Shown in pieces: positions 1 through 11,719 of a DNA stretch of 64,000 nucleotides (its first letter is position 1; every line of letters starts with the position of its first letter). The DNA is taken from NCBI GenBank assembly GCA_011317545.1, contig WUJK01000003.1:2108001-2172000 (forward strand), in the 5' to 3' direction. A program made the position numbers and the translations under genes. The notes beneath the pieces were generated by a model. That model was not told the DNA's origin, made no database searches, and saw only the letters and a list, made by a program, of their open reading frames with translations. The stretch is from Coniella vitis (Eukaryota; Ascomycota; Sordariomycetes; Diaporthales; Schizoparmaceae).

Positions 1-105
1 TGCCTCCCAGGATCCCAGGCGCCAGGTGCCAGGTGCCAGGCCACCCTCTCCTCTAGATCTTTGAAAGCAGAGCGATTGTGGCGATCTGGGATGAGGGTCG
101 GGCTC

Positions 106-106
<1 letters not shown>

Positions 107-151
<45 letters not shown>
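107..151 (+). repeat. Poly-A tract, 45 bases
   Basis: Uninterrupted run of 45 A. No retroelement sequence is visible upstream of it. Confidence 0.95.
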
Positions 152-155
<4 letters not shown>

Positions 156-340
156 GCGAGGCAAACCCAACATGAAAAGTGTATGTCAAAATGTATACAA
201 ACAAGGCTGTATGGAACAGAGCTCTCACCAGTCCCATTGCCTTATTTATAGGCGGCTTCTACATAGTATATGCGGACTGGCAATCAACTAATCAGCCTGG
301 CTGAATAACGACAACAATGCATAACCCAGCCTTGCACGCA

Positions 341-412
341 CTATGTACATGCTATGCTATGCTCGGCTAGGCTATGCTAGGCTATGCTATGCCATGCTAT
401 GTAGTACTATGA
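341..412. repeat. CTATG/GGCTATGCTA-rich degenerate tandem repeat
   Basis: About a dozen overlapping copies of CTATG and related GCTAG units, starting in ctatgtacat and ending in ctatgtagtactatg, so the dispersed palindrome motif borders both ends. Confidence 0.7.
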
Positions 413-2322
413 TGCCTTCGTCCGGCTTGACCGAGGGCGCGCATTGCCTGGAGCCTTGGAAACGTCACACCCGGGAACATTGTCTCCGGACATATTCACT
501 GGAGCAACTGCAACACGAGAGCAAGCAAAAGACAATTGTAGCAAGATCCTGCTGGCAGTACACACATGGTATGGTACTTTTGGTGCTTTCTACCCCAAAC
601 GCCGTCCACGCTTCCGTTACAGAGAGTTGAGAGCAGTGAGTGCTGTTGCTGTTTCGGCCCCGTGGTGACCCGTACGTGACTCGCCACGGAAGACGGCACC
701 CAAAAAAAGAAGTGCATGCACACCCACCCGGCAGCAGGACAGGGCCAATGCAGCTATTATTTTCCCGTGGGTTGCGACTGGCTGCTGTATACTCTGTGCT
801 GCTTTGCTCTGCCGCTGTTGCGGAATGTCGTTTGGATTTCAGACGCCATCTTGGATTGATAGAGTTCGAGACCAACGAGCCATTGATGTACTGCTCTGCA
901 AGTACTTATGTAGTCGCACGCTTACATAGGACACGGCACACACTGGGCAGAGGAGAAGGGAGATACGATGTCCTTTCCTCTTGCTGAACATGGCACGCTC
1001 TCAACCGCCCCCCCCCCCCAGTATCATGGTCATGATGATCTTTATATGCACCCTACCTCGCGCCTTTCCTGTCGTGTTTCTGGGGGGCGGTTGGGACATA
1101 TCTTTCTGGAGAATGACAACAAAGCCACGTACGACATTGGCTAGTGCACAAGTGCTGAGAAATATCACTGGACGCCAGGCCAAGGATGGGGGTCTTTCCC
1201 TAGCACCCGCGTCGCTTTCCCTCATCGCAGCAGCCCCCTCCAAAATCGTCGCTGCCCAAGTCATCACGTTGCAAAAAGTATCGACAGGTTGCTTCAGTGT
1301 CTCTGCTGCAGAACGCCTTGTTGCCTGAAGGGCATCACCACGTCACAGGACTATGAGCAAAGAGGAGTGTTAGTGCACATAGTACTCTTAGGGAGCAGTA
1401 AAAGAACCACGGATACGGTGGTGTGCAGGGACGCTGTAGACCTGATTGTCCCCCACCCACGCAACCAGCAATGCGGGGGCGTCGTCCTTCGCTTGTCAAG
1501 ACTTCCCTTTGGCTTCAAGTCGAGGCAGAGAGGCGATTCGCGGTCCGCCTGTAGGATTCAACCACCCAGGGTCTTTCCTGTGTACCAGCATATCTCACTA
1601 GAGAGACACATACCATGGTGCAGCATGTATACTACGTACAGACACCATCACTCCTCTCTTATAATACGTAGAACAAAGTAAGTAGTTTTCGCACTTTTGC
1701 ACATTCAATGACAGACGCAAAAGGAAAAGGAAAAAAGCACTCTGATCACCCAGAAGGTCAGGTCCGGTTGGTGGGCCCTCGTGCTAAGGCCGCCGCCAAG
1801 CAAGAACGAAGAGAGGCGGGCAGGCGACCAGGCGGGCACCGGCCCAACTGGATACCATAATAGTACATAGTACATGGCACCCCCCGTTCCAACTGCTGGC
1901 CGCCTACTGAGCTCGGCCGTATCCAGTGGGATCCGAGCCCGAAGAACAGGGGGAGCCGCTGATCAGATACGACCCCCCCATGATCACCTGGACCCCCCAC
2001 CCAGCACTCGTGGCCAAAGCCAAACGCCCTGTTCCACTCGTCTGGCAAGCACACCCCAGCCAGCCCTTGGCCCACCCAGCGAACCCCATCCCCTCGCCCA
2101 CCGTCCAGCCGTTGTCGTCTTTGGCGCCACTCTTTTTCGACCATCCCGTCGACTTGTGTGAACTGAGGCCCAGTCCCCTCCAAAACCCATCAGTCGACTG
2201 ACCACAGCACGAACGGAAACCGTGCTTCGAGCAACTCGGCTGCTTCACGACCACGTCTGCGAGATCCTGCTGCACATCGCCGTTTTCTTGGACACAAGCC
2301 GCCAGAGACGACAAGCATAGCA

Positions 2323-2619
2323 GTAAGTGTACCCCCCTCGCGTGTCTTGCTCCGCCTTGCCTTGCCTCGCCTCCGCGGGCTTGCCTGGGTTCCGACTCTG
2401 GGCTTTTCCGCGTCCATCCATCCCTTCCTCTCCTGTGAATTTTGCGCTATCTCGGCGGCTACTCCTGCTCCACTTTCTGTCGTTGCCGCCATCTTTTTGT
2501 GTCTTCTTTCGCTCCCCTTGGGAGCCCATTCCGTCGCCTTGTTGGTTGGGTTCTTGACCGTCACTCATTGACCACCACGCGGTTTTTTTCTTTTTTCCTT
2601 TTTTTTTTTCCTTTTGCAG
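2323..2619 (+). other. Probable 5' UTR intron of nik1
   Basis: A strong donor (CA|GTAAGT) at 2323 and a long polypyrimidine tract ending in TTTTGCAG at 2619 bracket about 297 nt upstream of the nik1 start codon. No ORF crosses it, so it would be a leader intron. This is inferred from splice signals only. Confidence 0.5.
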
Positions 2620-2640
2620 GACCCTACCCCGTTGCTACCC

Positions 2641-2664
2641 ATGAAGTCGTCCCCAAGAACCTAA
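2641..2664 (+). promoter_or_regulatory. Short upstream ORF in the nik1 leader
   Basis: ATG AAG TCG TCC CCA AGA ACC TAA encodes a 7-residue peptide. It lies just after the presumed leader-intron acceptor and 92 bases before the nik1 ATG, so it would be in the mature leader and could lower or condition translation. Regulatory effect is inference. Confidence 0.45.
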
Positions 2665-2756
2665 TACACGTTCGCCAATCTTGATACGATCCTTATAGTC
2701 ATTCCTTCAAGCCAAGCAGTGATCCGACCTCGCATTACTCTCCCAACGACCTTCTG

Positions 2757-5700
2757 ATGGCCGAACAGTCGGCCTTGGTAGCCGCGGCTACCATTGTCAA
2801 AAGCTTTGCTGCGGACGCGAGCGCTACAGGGCCGACCTTTCGCACCAGCAGCTATGACAAGCCCATTCGCCTGCCGGGCCCCGAGACGTCAGAGAAGCTC
2901 TCTCTAGAGCGGGAACTTATTGCTCTCGCGCTGAGGATACACCACCTTGAGACGAAAGCACTTGCGCCCGGTACCACCACCTTTCCCGACACACCGAACG
3001 AGACCACTGATTCGGTATTTGGTGACGAAGCTACCTCATCGTCGCCTTTAGGAGTGAGCCGTGATGGTACCAAGCCACGACCCATCAGCGTCAGCCGCAA
3101 TGGCAGCACTCTCGACCACCAAATCGTCAAGCCCGGCGTGCCGATTTCCGATGAGGCACTTGAGGGCCTCCGGGAACACGTTGATGATCAGAGCAAGCTG
3201 CTGGACAGCCAGCGACAAGAGCTCCTGGGCGTCAAGGCGCAACTCCTCGAGCAGGAGCAGCTCCAGGAGAAAGCGCTGGCAATAATGGAACAGGAGCGTG
3301 TTGCGACCCTCGAAAGAGAGCTCTGGAAACACCAAAAGGCCAACGAAGCATTCCAAAAAGCACTGCGAGAAATTGGCGACATCTTGACTGCTGTGGCTCG
3401 CGGAGACCTCTCCAAGAGAGTGCGGCTGAACAACGTGGAAATGGACCCTGAAATCACGACATTCAAACGTACTATCAACACCATGATGGATCAGTTGGGC
3501 GACTTTTCTTCTGAGGTGTCTCGGGTAGCAAGAGAAGTCGGCACAGAAGGTATTCTTGGCGGCCAGGCACAAATCGAAGGGGTAGACGGTATATGGAAGG
3601 AATTGACGGACAACGGTTGGTGTTGCTCGACCCTTGTTCTCCACCTTGAGGCCCATTACTGACTGTAATACTTGCCTGCAGTCAACATCATGGCACAAAA
3701 TCTCACAGATCAAGGTATGTCTCCAGGTCAATGAAAGGGACGGCAGGACGAACGGGCCATGGCTAATTGGTGACAATAGTGAGAGAAATCGCAACCGTCA
3801 CCACTAGTGTCGCGCATGGCGACCTCACCAAGAAGATTGAACGACCGGCAAGAGGTGAAATATTCCAGCTCCAACAAACTATCAATACCATGGTGGACCA
3901 ATTGCGCACCTTCGCTTCAGAAGTTACCCGGGTCGCCAAGGACGTCGGCACAGAGGGCAAACTTGGCGGTCAGGCCGATGTAAACGGGGTCAAGGGCATG
4001 TGGAATGATCTAACCGTCAACGTCAACGCCATGGCCGACAACCTCACAACTCAAGTGCGCGACATCATCAAGGTCACGACCGCCATTGCCAAGGGAGACC
4101 TCACGCAAAAGATTGAGGCCCAGTGCAAGGGAGAGATTTTTGAGCTCAAGAACACAATCAACTCCATGGTGGAGCAACTACAGCAGTTCGCCCGCGAAGT
4201 CACCAAGATTGCCAAGGAAGTCGGCACCGAGGGACGCCTCGGAGGCCAAGCAACAGTCCACGATGTGGAAGGCACGTGGAAAGACCTCACGCAAAATGTC
4301 AACGGTATGGCCATGAACCTCACAACTCAGGTGAGGGAAATCGCGAATGTCACGACAGCCGTCGCCCGTGGTGATCTCAGCAAGAGAATTGGCGTCGAGG
4401 CACAGGGTGAAATTCTGGACCTTAAGAACACGATCAACACCATGGTGGATCGTCTGTCGACCTTCGCATTCGAGGTATCCAAGGTTGCAAGAGAAGTCGG
4501 AACCGACGGTACTCTGGGTGGACAAGCCCAAGTCGAAAACCTGGAAGGCAAATGGAAAGACCTCACCGAAAATGTCAACGTCATGGCTCTGAACTTGACG
4601 ATTCAAGTAAGTGACCCCTGTAGTGAGACGAACAAGGCATGCTCTCTGCAATGATCGGAGAGACACCAATTAACACAATGCAGGTGCGTGGTATTTCGAG
4701 CGTTACACAGGCCATTGCCAATGGAGATATGAGCCGCAAGATCGATGTTGAGGCTAGTGGGGAGATCCTCATACTCAAGGACACTATCAACGACATGGTG
4801 GACAGACTGAACAGCTTCTGTGACCAAGTGCAAAGAGTAGCAAGAGATGTCGGAATCGAAGGTATCCTTGGGGGACAAGCAGATGTTGAAGGTCTCAAGG
4901 GCCGGTGGAAGGAAATCACCACAGACGTCAACACCATGGCCAACAACTTGGTAAGCCACTTTTTCTACGCTCCGTGTCTCTCACCTGCGTTCCAGCAGGC
5001 AATCAAGCCTTTGGTTTTACTTCATCTACTAATAATCTCACAGACTGCCCAAGTTCGCGCGTTCGGTGACATTACGAACGCTGCTACGGACGGCAACTTC
5101 ACCAAGATTGTCGAAGTCGAAGCGTCCGGCGAGATGGATCAGCTCAAGAGGAAGATCAATCAGATGGTCTTCAACCTTAGAGACAGTATCCAAAGAAACA
5201 CCCAAGCCAGAGAAGCTGCCGAGCTTGCTAACAAGACCAAGTCTGAATTCCTGGCCAACATGTCCCACGAAATTCGCACGCCCATGAACGGTATCATCGG
5301 CATGACGCAACTTACCCTTGACACCGATCTCACACAATACCAGCGTGAGATGCTGAACATTGTCAACAGTCTGGCCAACAGCTTACTCATCATCATCGAT
5401 GACATCCTCGATTTGTCCAAAATTGAGGCTAGGAGAATGGTCATCGAAGAGATCCCTTACACTCTCAGAGGCACCGTCTTCAACGCCCTCAAAACCTTGG
5501 CAGTCAAGGCAACTGAGAAGAACCTCGAATTGACATATCAGGTCGACAGCACTGTCCCTGATCACGTTGTTGGTGACTCGTTCAGATTGCGGCAGATCAT
5601 TCTCAACCTGGTTGGAAACGCCATCAAGTTCACCGAGCATGGCAAGGTCAGCCTGCAGATCAAGAAGTCCGAACTTCGTGTCAAGAGGGACGAGTATGCT

Positions 5701-7070
5701 ATTGAGTTTGTCGTCAGTGACACCGGTATTGGTATTCCAGAGGACAAGCTTGACCTCATTTTCGACACATTCCAGCAAGCCGATGGTTCCATGACGCGCA
5801 AATTTGGTGGTACTGGTCTCGGTCTCTCCATTTCCAAGAGACTCGTCAATCTGATGGGCGGTGACATCCGCGTAGAGAGTTCACTGGGCAGTGGAAGTGC
5901 ATTCTTTTTCACGTGTGTCGTCCGATCAGCCGACGATGACATCTCGCAAATTGCCAAGTCTCTGCATCCCTACAAGGGCCACCAAGTCCTGTTCATCGAC
6001 AAGGGCAACACCGGTACTGGCTCCTCCATCACCACAATGCTTCAAGGTCTGAACTTGTTGCCCTTTGTGGTCAGCTCTGAGCGCGACCCCACACTCACTG
6101 AGCAGCGCGAGAAGGGCAAGTGTCCCTATGATGTGATCATTGTCGACGATCTCGACACGGCTCGTCGGTTGCGATCCATTGACGACTTCAAGTACCTTCC
6201 GATTGTGCTGCTGGCCCCCGTCGTGCATGTGAATCTCAAGTCGTGTCTTGATTTGGGCATCACATCGTACATGACAACTCCATGCAAGCTGATAGATCTT
6301 GGCAATGGAATGATCCCGGCTCTTGAGAATAGGGCTGCGCCATCTCTTACTGACAACACCAAATCTTTCGATATTCTGTTGGCAGAGGATAACGCCGTCA
6401 ACCAGAAGCTGGCAGTCAAGATCTTGCAGAAGTACCACCACGTGGTGACCGTCGTCTCCAACGGTCTTGAGGCAGTGGAGATGGTCAAGAATAAGAAGTT
6501 TGATGTCATCCTGATGGATGTACAGATGCCAGTCATGGTAAGTTCATTTTCCACATTTGGTCACACACTTTCGCCCCTATCACATGATACTAATCTCTCC
6601 AATAGGGTGGTTTCGAAGCCACAAGCAAGATCCGAGAATATGAGCGTAGCCTCGACACACAGAGAACGCCAATCATTGCTCTTACGGCCCATGCTATGAT
6701 GGGCGATCGCGAACGATGCATGCAAGCTCAGATGGATGAGTACTTGTCGAAGCCTCTTCAGCAGAATCACCTCATCCAAACCATTCTCAAATGCGCGACC
6801 TTGGGCAGCGCAATGTCGACAACAGCAAACCGTGATCGTGATATTTCCCGGCAGGTCGATGCGAAAGCTGTGGGCCAGCGCATCACAACGGATCACAGCC
6901 AATTTTTGCGGCCAACCAGACCAAGTATGCAAATGCATGGCTCGGATATTGTGAAAAGCAGCGTAGAAAGTCCTGCTTTGGCCTCAGCTGATCAGGAGGA
7001 CCCATTGTCAAGGGCACGTACCTCAAGTAGCCTCTCTGCTCCTCCTACTGGGCAAAAGCGGAAGCGTTAG
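2757..7070 (+). CDS. nik1: Group III hybrid histidine kinase (Nik1/Os-1 type)
   Basis: Cytoplasmic sensor kinase that feeds the HOG osmostress MAPK pathway through a phosphorelay; this family underlies sensitivity to phenylpyrrole and dicarboximide fungicides (family knowledge). Exons that keep frame with GT-AG introns: 2757-3615, 3682-3714, 3780-4606, 4684-4950, 5044-6537, 6606-7070, giving 1314 aa, usual for the group. After a roughly 200-residue N-terminus with a Glu/Gln-rich coiled coil come six HAMP repeats about 92 residues apart; their GDLS/TK-type motifs lie near residues 217, 310, 403, 495, 588 and 680. The HisKA H-box (MSHEIRTPMNG) puts the phospho-accepting His at 737. HATPase N, G1 and G2 boxes (NLVGNAIKFT, DTGIGIP, GGTGLGLS) follow. 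A receiver domain (LMDVQMPVMGG) has its phospho-Asp near 1154, split by the last intron. No membrane segment is visible. Identity is very confident; the 33-nt second exon is inferred from frame and from HAMP continuity. Confidence 0.96.
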
Positions 7071-8703
7071 CTAACATTTTTGTTTTGCTGTCAGCAGCTC
7101 ATTTTCCGAGCCAACAGCCAGTAGCGTAGCACTGTCACAGATTGTTTTGACATGACATTTGTTCTGTTTACGCGAGATACTCTACACCCACTCTACACTA
7201 CACTGTCCTACGCATCCGTCTTGCAACTTGATTTTGGTCAGGAAGCGCAGTTTCGCAGACTTGTCTTTTGATTTGTGTGGATGAAGACGGCGGGGAAAAA
7301 AAAACAACAGCAACAACCAAGGTGAAAAGAAAGAGAAGAGAAAGAGAAAGAGAGGGGAGAGAGCGAGAGAGCGAGCACAACAGGTTGGGTCGTCCTGCCA
7401 GCAGCTATGATACCACGGAGGTTCTCGCCGAGATTCTTCACGCACCAACGCACGCCATGTCGGTTTCAGGGGTCTGTCTCGAACTTTTTTTTTTTGTTGT
7501 CAATTTTTTCATTATATCTCCGATATGGGCATCTTCATCGTGGCGTTTCAGTCTTGGTTTTCTTGTTTCTTATTTCTTTAAGGAGGGGGAGAAATCGTTG
7601 CATACTATCGTACTGGCTTCTTGTTATAGGAACAATTTGGACCACCACGACTGCCTACAAGAAGCAGGTTTTGGTAGGAAAAGGGTTGTTTACATGCTTC
7701 GCTTCACATTCATTGTTTCACTCAAACAAAGAATCATAAGTAACACTTATATATATCAGGAACTAAGAGGAAGGTTTTGTTGTTTTTTTATTTTTATTTT
7801 TATTATTTTTTCCTGGGCTAGCAGCAATCTAACCCAATGAAACCATTTGGTATTGGCTTCAGTTCTATCGTGTGTGTGTGTGTCTGTGTGTGCGTGTGTG
7901 CATGTGATGGACTCAAAAAGTGAAGAATATTTGTCTGTTCTACCACTTTTAGGTAGTATGTATTGCCTATGATCATCATACTCATCCTTGCAACATAGGC
8001 GGTAGCTACTATGGTCCATTTTTATGCTGCCTGACCTCCAAACCTTGAAATGAGAATACTGCCCATTAGAAGTCATTTGGTGACCTGGATAGGATCATAT
8101 GCAGAAAGGCCAAGAAGAAGACTTTTTGGAAGTCTCTTACAGTCCCTGCCAAATTGAGCAAATGTCGTTCGTATGCAAGTGATAATGTAGGGCCAAATAG
8201 TGCAAGAACATTTTCTCAGATGTAGCATGTGTGCACTATTTTCATTCTTTAAAGGACTTGGCTGACCTCCCGAAAAGAATTTCAAGCTTGAGTTTATCGG
8301 TCACCCAAGGATGCTGGAATACTATTGAGGACACTGTGTTATCGAAGGTCACAATAATCGAAAAATTTCCAGAAAAGACCGACCATATCAGATGCAAAAT
8401 TAACGGAGAGAAGTGACTGCTGTACCTTCCCCGTGACAATTAGACATCAACTTACAAACCCCTGTCACTGGCTTGGGGCCCCTGAATTTCAGTGCTTTGA
8501 CCCTGCTGCCACTCTCCCTGCCTGAAGCTGAACCTCGCCAATTGTCCCACCAACCCCTCCAAGAGCCTGAGCTTCGGTGACCTCGACATTCTTCAACCTT
8601 TGGCAAGAACCCAATTCGCCAAGGTGAACATCACTACTGCCACCTCGACTTCTTCTTTTCGATTTTTGCCCTTTTACTTTTCAATCAGAAACAGCCCGAC
8701 GAA
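7071..8703. other. nik1 3' region and phosphomannomutase promoter
   Basis: No supported gene. Contains purine-rich GA repeats (7320-7380), T-rich runs, and a GT-rich microsatellite (7870-7904). AT-rich sequence at 7490-8400 separates the two genes. Confidence 0.6.
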
Positions 8704-9829
8704 ATGGCTGCCACATACCCTCCTCTGGGCGAGCGTCCCATCAAGAACACCATCTGCCTCTTTGATGTGGATGGCACTCTGACTCCTGCCCGCCTGGTAC
8801 GTCTCCTCTTCCACTACCTCTTCTCCTGGCCTCGAGACAAGTTCAAACAAGAATCACACCCGTGAAAAGGACCAAGGCTGACCTGAGAACATGGCTAGAG
8901 TGTTTCCCCCGAGATGCTGGACCTGCTTGCCCGTCTGCGCCAAAAGGTTGCCATTGGTTTTGTCGGTGGAAGTGACCTTGTCAAGCAGCAAGAACAGCTG
9001 GGCACATCAGAAATTGATGTCAAGACGCTGTTTGACTTTTGCTTTGCTGAGAATGGTCTGACAGCCTACAGTATGTTACGTTGGTCAAGAATTCCCCATC
9101 ATATTGAAGGCTTTGGGAAAACTGTCATATATGGCTCATCAGCGCTTTTGGTGGTCTTTCATAATTTGTGCTCTTATTCTCAGGCCAAGGGCCACCTTGC
9201 AAACCACAGAACCCACTTCTCCTTCCACATAAAAGTCCCCGGCTCGTTCACACTCGCTGTCAAATCACACAAACTCACAAGAAGCCCAAACAGAAAACGG
9301 CGAGGCACTCCCCTCCAACAGTTTTATCAAGTGGATTGGCGAGGACCAGTACAAGGAACTCGTCAACTTTTGCCTGCACTACATTGCCGACCTCGACATC
9401 CCCGTCAAGCGCGGCACCTTTATCGAGTTCCGCAACGGCATGATCAACGTGAGCCCCGTGGGTCGCAACGCCTCGACGCAGGAGCGCAACGACTACGAGG
9501 CCTATGACAAGGTGCACAAGGTGCGCGAGCAGTTTGTCGCCAAGCTGCGTGAGCGCTTTGGTCACCTCGGCTTGACATTTTCCATTGGCGGCCAGATCTC
9601 GTTTGACGTCTTCCCCACGGGCTGGGACAAGACCTACTGCCTGCGCCACCTTGAAAACGAGGCCAAGAAAGCTGGCGGTGTTGCCTACACGACGGTCCAC
9701 TTTTTTGGCGACAAGACGTTCCAGGGCGGCAATGACTACGAAATTTACAGTGACCCGCGCACCGAGGGCCACACTGTTGTTGGGCCCCAGGATACCATGG
9801 AGCAGCTCAAGAAGTTGTTTGACCTGTAA
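8704..9829 (+). CDS. SEC53: Phosphomannomutase
   Basis: Cytosolic eukaryotic-type phosphomannomutase of the HAD superfamily. It interconverts mannose-6-phosphate and mannose-1-phosphate and so supplies GDP-mannose for N- and O-glycosylation, GPI anchors and wall mannan. Three exons (8704-8796, 8899-9070, 9294-9829) join in frame to 266 aa, close to the family's usual 250-270. The catalytic motif FDVDGTLTPAR gives nucleophile Asp21 and acid/base Asp23. Further family blocks are GFVGGSDL, ENGLTAY, EFRNGMINVSPVGRNA, GGQISFDVFPTGWDKTYCL and HFFGDKT..GGNDYEI. The second intron, about 220 nt, splits a Lys codon. The gene is convergent with HIS1. Very confident. Confidence 0.96.
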
Positions 9830-10277
9830 ACAGACGCGACAGGATGGATGACTGCGCCGTCTTCATCGTACGGGACACCGAGATACCACAAAAATCCAAA
9901 AAAGATTTCTAGCCTGAATTGACCCGAGCAAGTCCATCCATCATGGTCTTCCAAGCAACAAGCAATCAATGAATAAATGGTCGCTCAAGAATGATACGTG
10001 ATTACATGTGGCTCGTTGGGCCAGTAAAGCCACTGTCAAGGCGTAAAGGAGATGCAACTCATGTGCGTTCCTCGACCTTGTGTATTTGAACCACCATTTC
10101 CAAGTTTCTTGTATTTCCGTTTCGGAACCGGGTATCAGTTATATATGTATACCGCCCAGTCCCTTCTGGTCTATACCCTTCTGCTTTTACAGCGTGCTAC
10201 TTCTTTTTATTTTATATTTTCCCCTGTCCCACTGCCTGGCTTAGTTCCAGCGGGGTGCCTCCGCGCCTCAATTCAAT
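9830..10277. other. Convergent 3' regions of phosphomannomutase and HIS1
   Basis: About 450 bp between two stop codons; presumably both 3' UTRs. No other feature seen. Confidence 0.6.
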
Positions 10278-11719
10278 CTAACCCACACGGGAATTGTGAA
10301 TATCCAACACCAGAATATCCGTCGCGCCGACCTTGACCAGCTCGTCCATGGCCGGGGCAATGCGCTTCTTCTCCACCATGGAACTTACTGCCACCCATCC
10401 CTCCTCGTCGAGCTGCGTCACGGTTGCGGCGCGCTTGCCGGGCGTGATGGAGGTGGCGTCGTGGAGACGGCTGCGGGGCACGTTGTACTGGCAGAGGACG
10501 TATTTCTGCGCAGTGATTACACCGCGGATGCGCGATGCAATCAGGTCGACCATGTCCGGGTGGGCGGGCGCTTTGGACTTGATGAGGATGGACGAGGTCT
10601 CGACGACAGTGTCTATTGCCTTGAGGCCGGCGGCGCGCATGGTTTCGCCGGATTCTAGTGCGGTTTTGGATTTCATCGATCAGTACCATGCAGTTGCACA
10701 CCGGGGCAGAAAAGACCTCAAAGATCGCGAAATCATAAACGAAGAAGAACGCAAAAGAAAAAACTGTAAAGTACAGCAGCAGGAAAGGTTTTCTTCTTCT
10801 TCTTCTTTTTTTTTTCCTCTTTCTTTTTCAACTTACCAACAAGGTCAACAATACCATCCGCAACACCCAGCGCACATGCAGCCTCCACACTCCCGCTCAG
10901 CTCAATAATCTTGGTCTTGAGCTTGCGCGGGGTCGCAGGAGTCGCATCACCGCCAGCCTGCTCCGCCTCCAGCCTGGCAAAGTACTGTTCGGCGAGGTGG
11001 ACAAAGCTGGTGCCGATATTCTTGCCAATGAGGTCTGCGCCCTGCGTGTAGACGCCATTCACGGGAACCTGGACCTGCAGCTTGCAGGCGCCAAAGCCAA
11101 GATCGAGGACCGTCTCGCAGCCGCGGGGCTTGCCGTCAACCGGTGTGACATCGCCCGACAGGGAGTTGGACCGCGCGCGGATCTGGGAGCGCACGCCGGC
11201 CTCGTACTCTTGGACTTGGTCGTAGCCTGTGATGCCCAGATCGACCTGGCCTTCGCCCACAAAGGTGGGGATGTCGGCGGCGGGCAGGAAGACGAGGGCG
11301 ATGGGGAGGTTCTTGACGAGGGCGATGTCCAGGCGGTTCTCGCGGCGGAATTGTATGTCGGCGCCCTCGAGGAGGTTGAGTGTAGCTTGTTGCAGGCGGC
11401 CCTCTGCAAGGAGAGGTCAGTGTCTTCTTCTTTTCTTGCTTTGTCATGTTCTGGTCCTGGGTTCCGCTGGACTTTTGTCTGCTCTTGAGCGCGTATTGCG
11501 ACGGCGTCAAAGAGGAGGAGGAAGGAGGAAAAGGACGTGAGGGTCGGGGCGCGAGAGCTTACTCTTGGGCACGGCGAAGAGTAGCCGGCCTTCTAGGCTG
11601 TTGCGCAAGCGTTAGCTGGTCCATCGTGATGCGCGCACGCGGTGCGGAGGGAGAGGAAGAATAGTCCGAGAAGGGGGCGGCGAGACGACGTCAGCAACTT
11701 ACTGGTTGACCAAATCCAT
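10278..11719 (-). CDS. HIS1: ATP phosphoribosyltransferase
   Basis: Catalyses the first step of histidine biosynthesis, ATP plus PRPP to phosphoribosyl-ATP, and is feedback-inhibited by histidine through its C-terminal domain (family knowledge). Exons read in descending order: 11719-11703 (17 nt), 11597-11563 (35 nt), 11403-10837, 10654-10278; total 331 aa, matching the long fungal form with the HisG_C regulatory domain. Visible blocks: start MDLVNH then LEGRLLFAVPKKGRL, RLDIALVKNLPIALVFLPAADI, PTFVGEGQVDLGITGYDQV, GCKLQVQVP-type sequence, the PRPP-binding-type block SGSVEAACALGVADGIVDLV, ESGETMRAAGL, and C-terminal EGWVAVSSMVEKKRI. Two very short 5' exons would be missed by simple ORF calling. 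An insertion of about 20 residues around residue 120 (NSLSGDVTPVDGKPRG region) is seen relative to yeast. Confidence 0.95.

Larger units (their letters stand above)
1..2322. other. Intergenic region upstream of nik1
   Basis: No supported gene. It holds a 45-base poly-A run (107-151), a CTATG-rich minisatellite-like stretch (341-412) and copies of the TACATAGTAC motif near 261, 1376 and 1861. The part next to 2323 is the presumed nik1 promoter and first leader exon. Confidence 0.6.
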
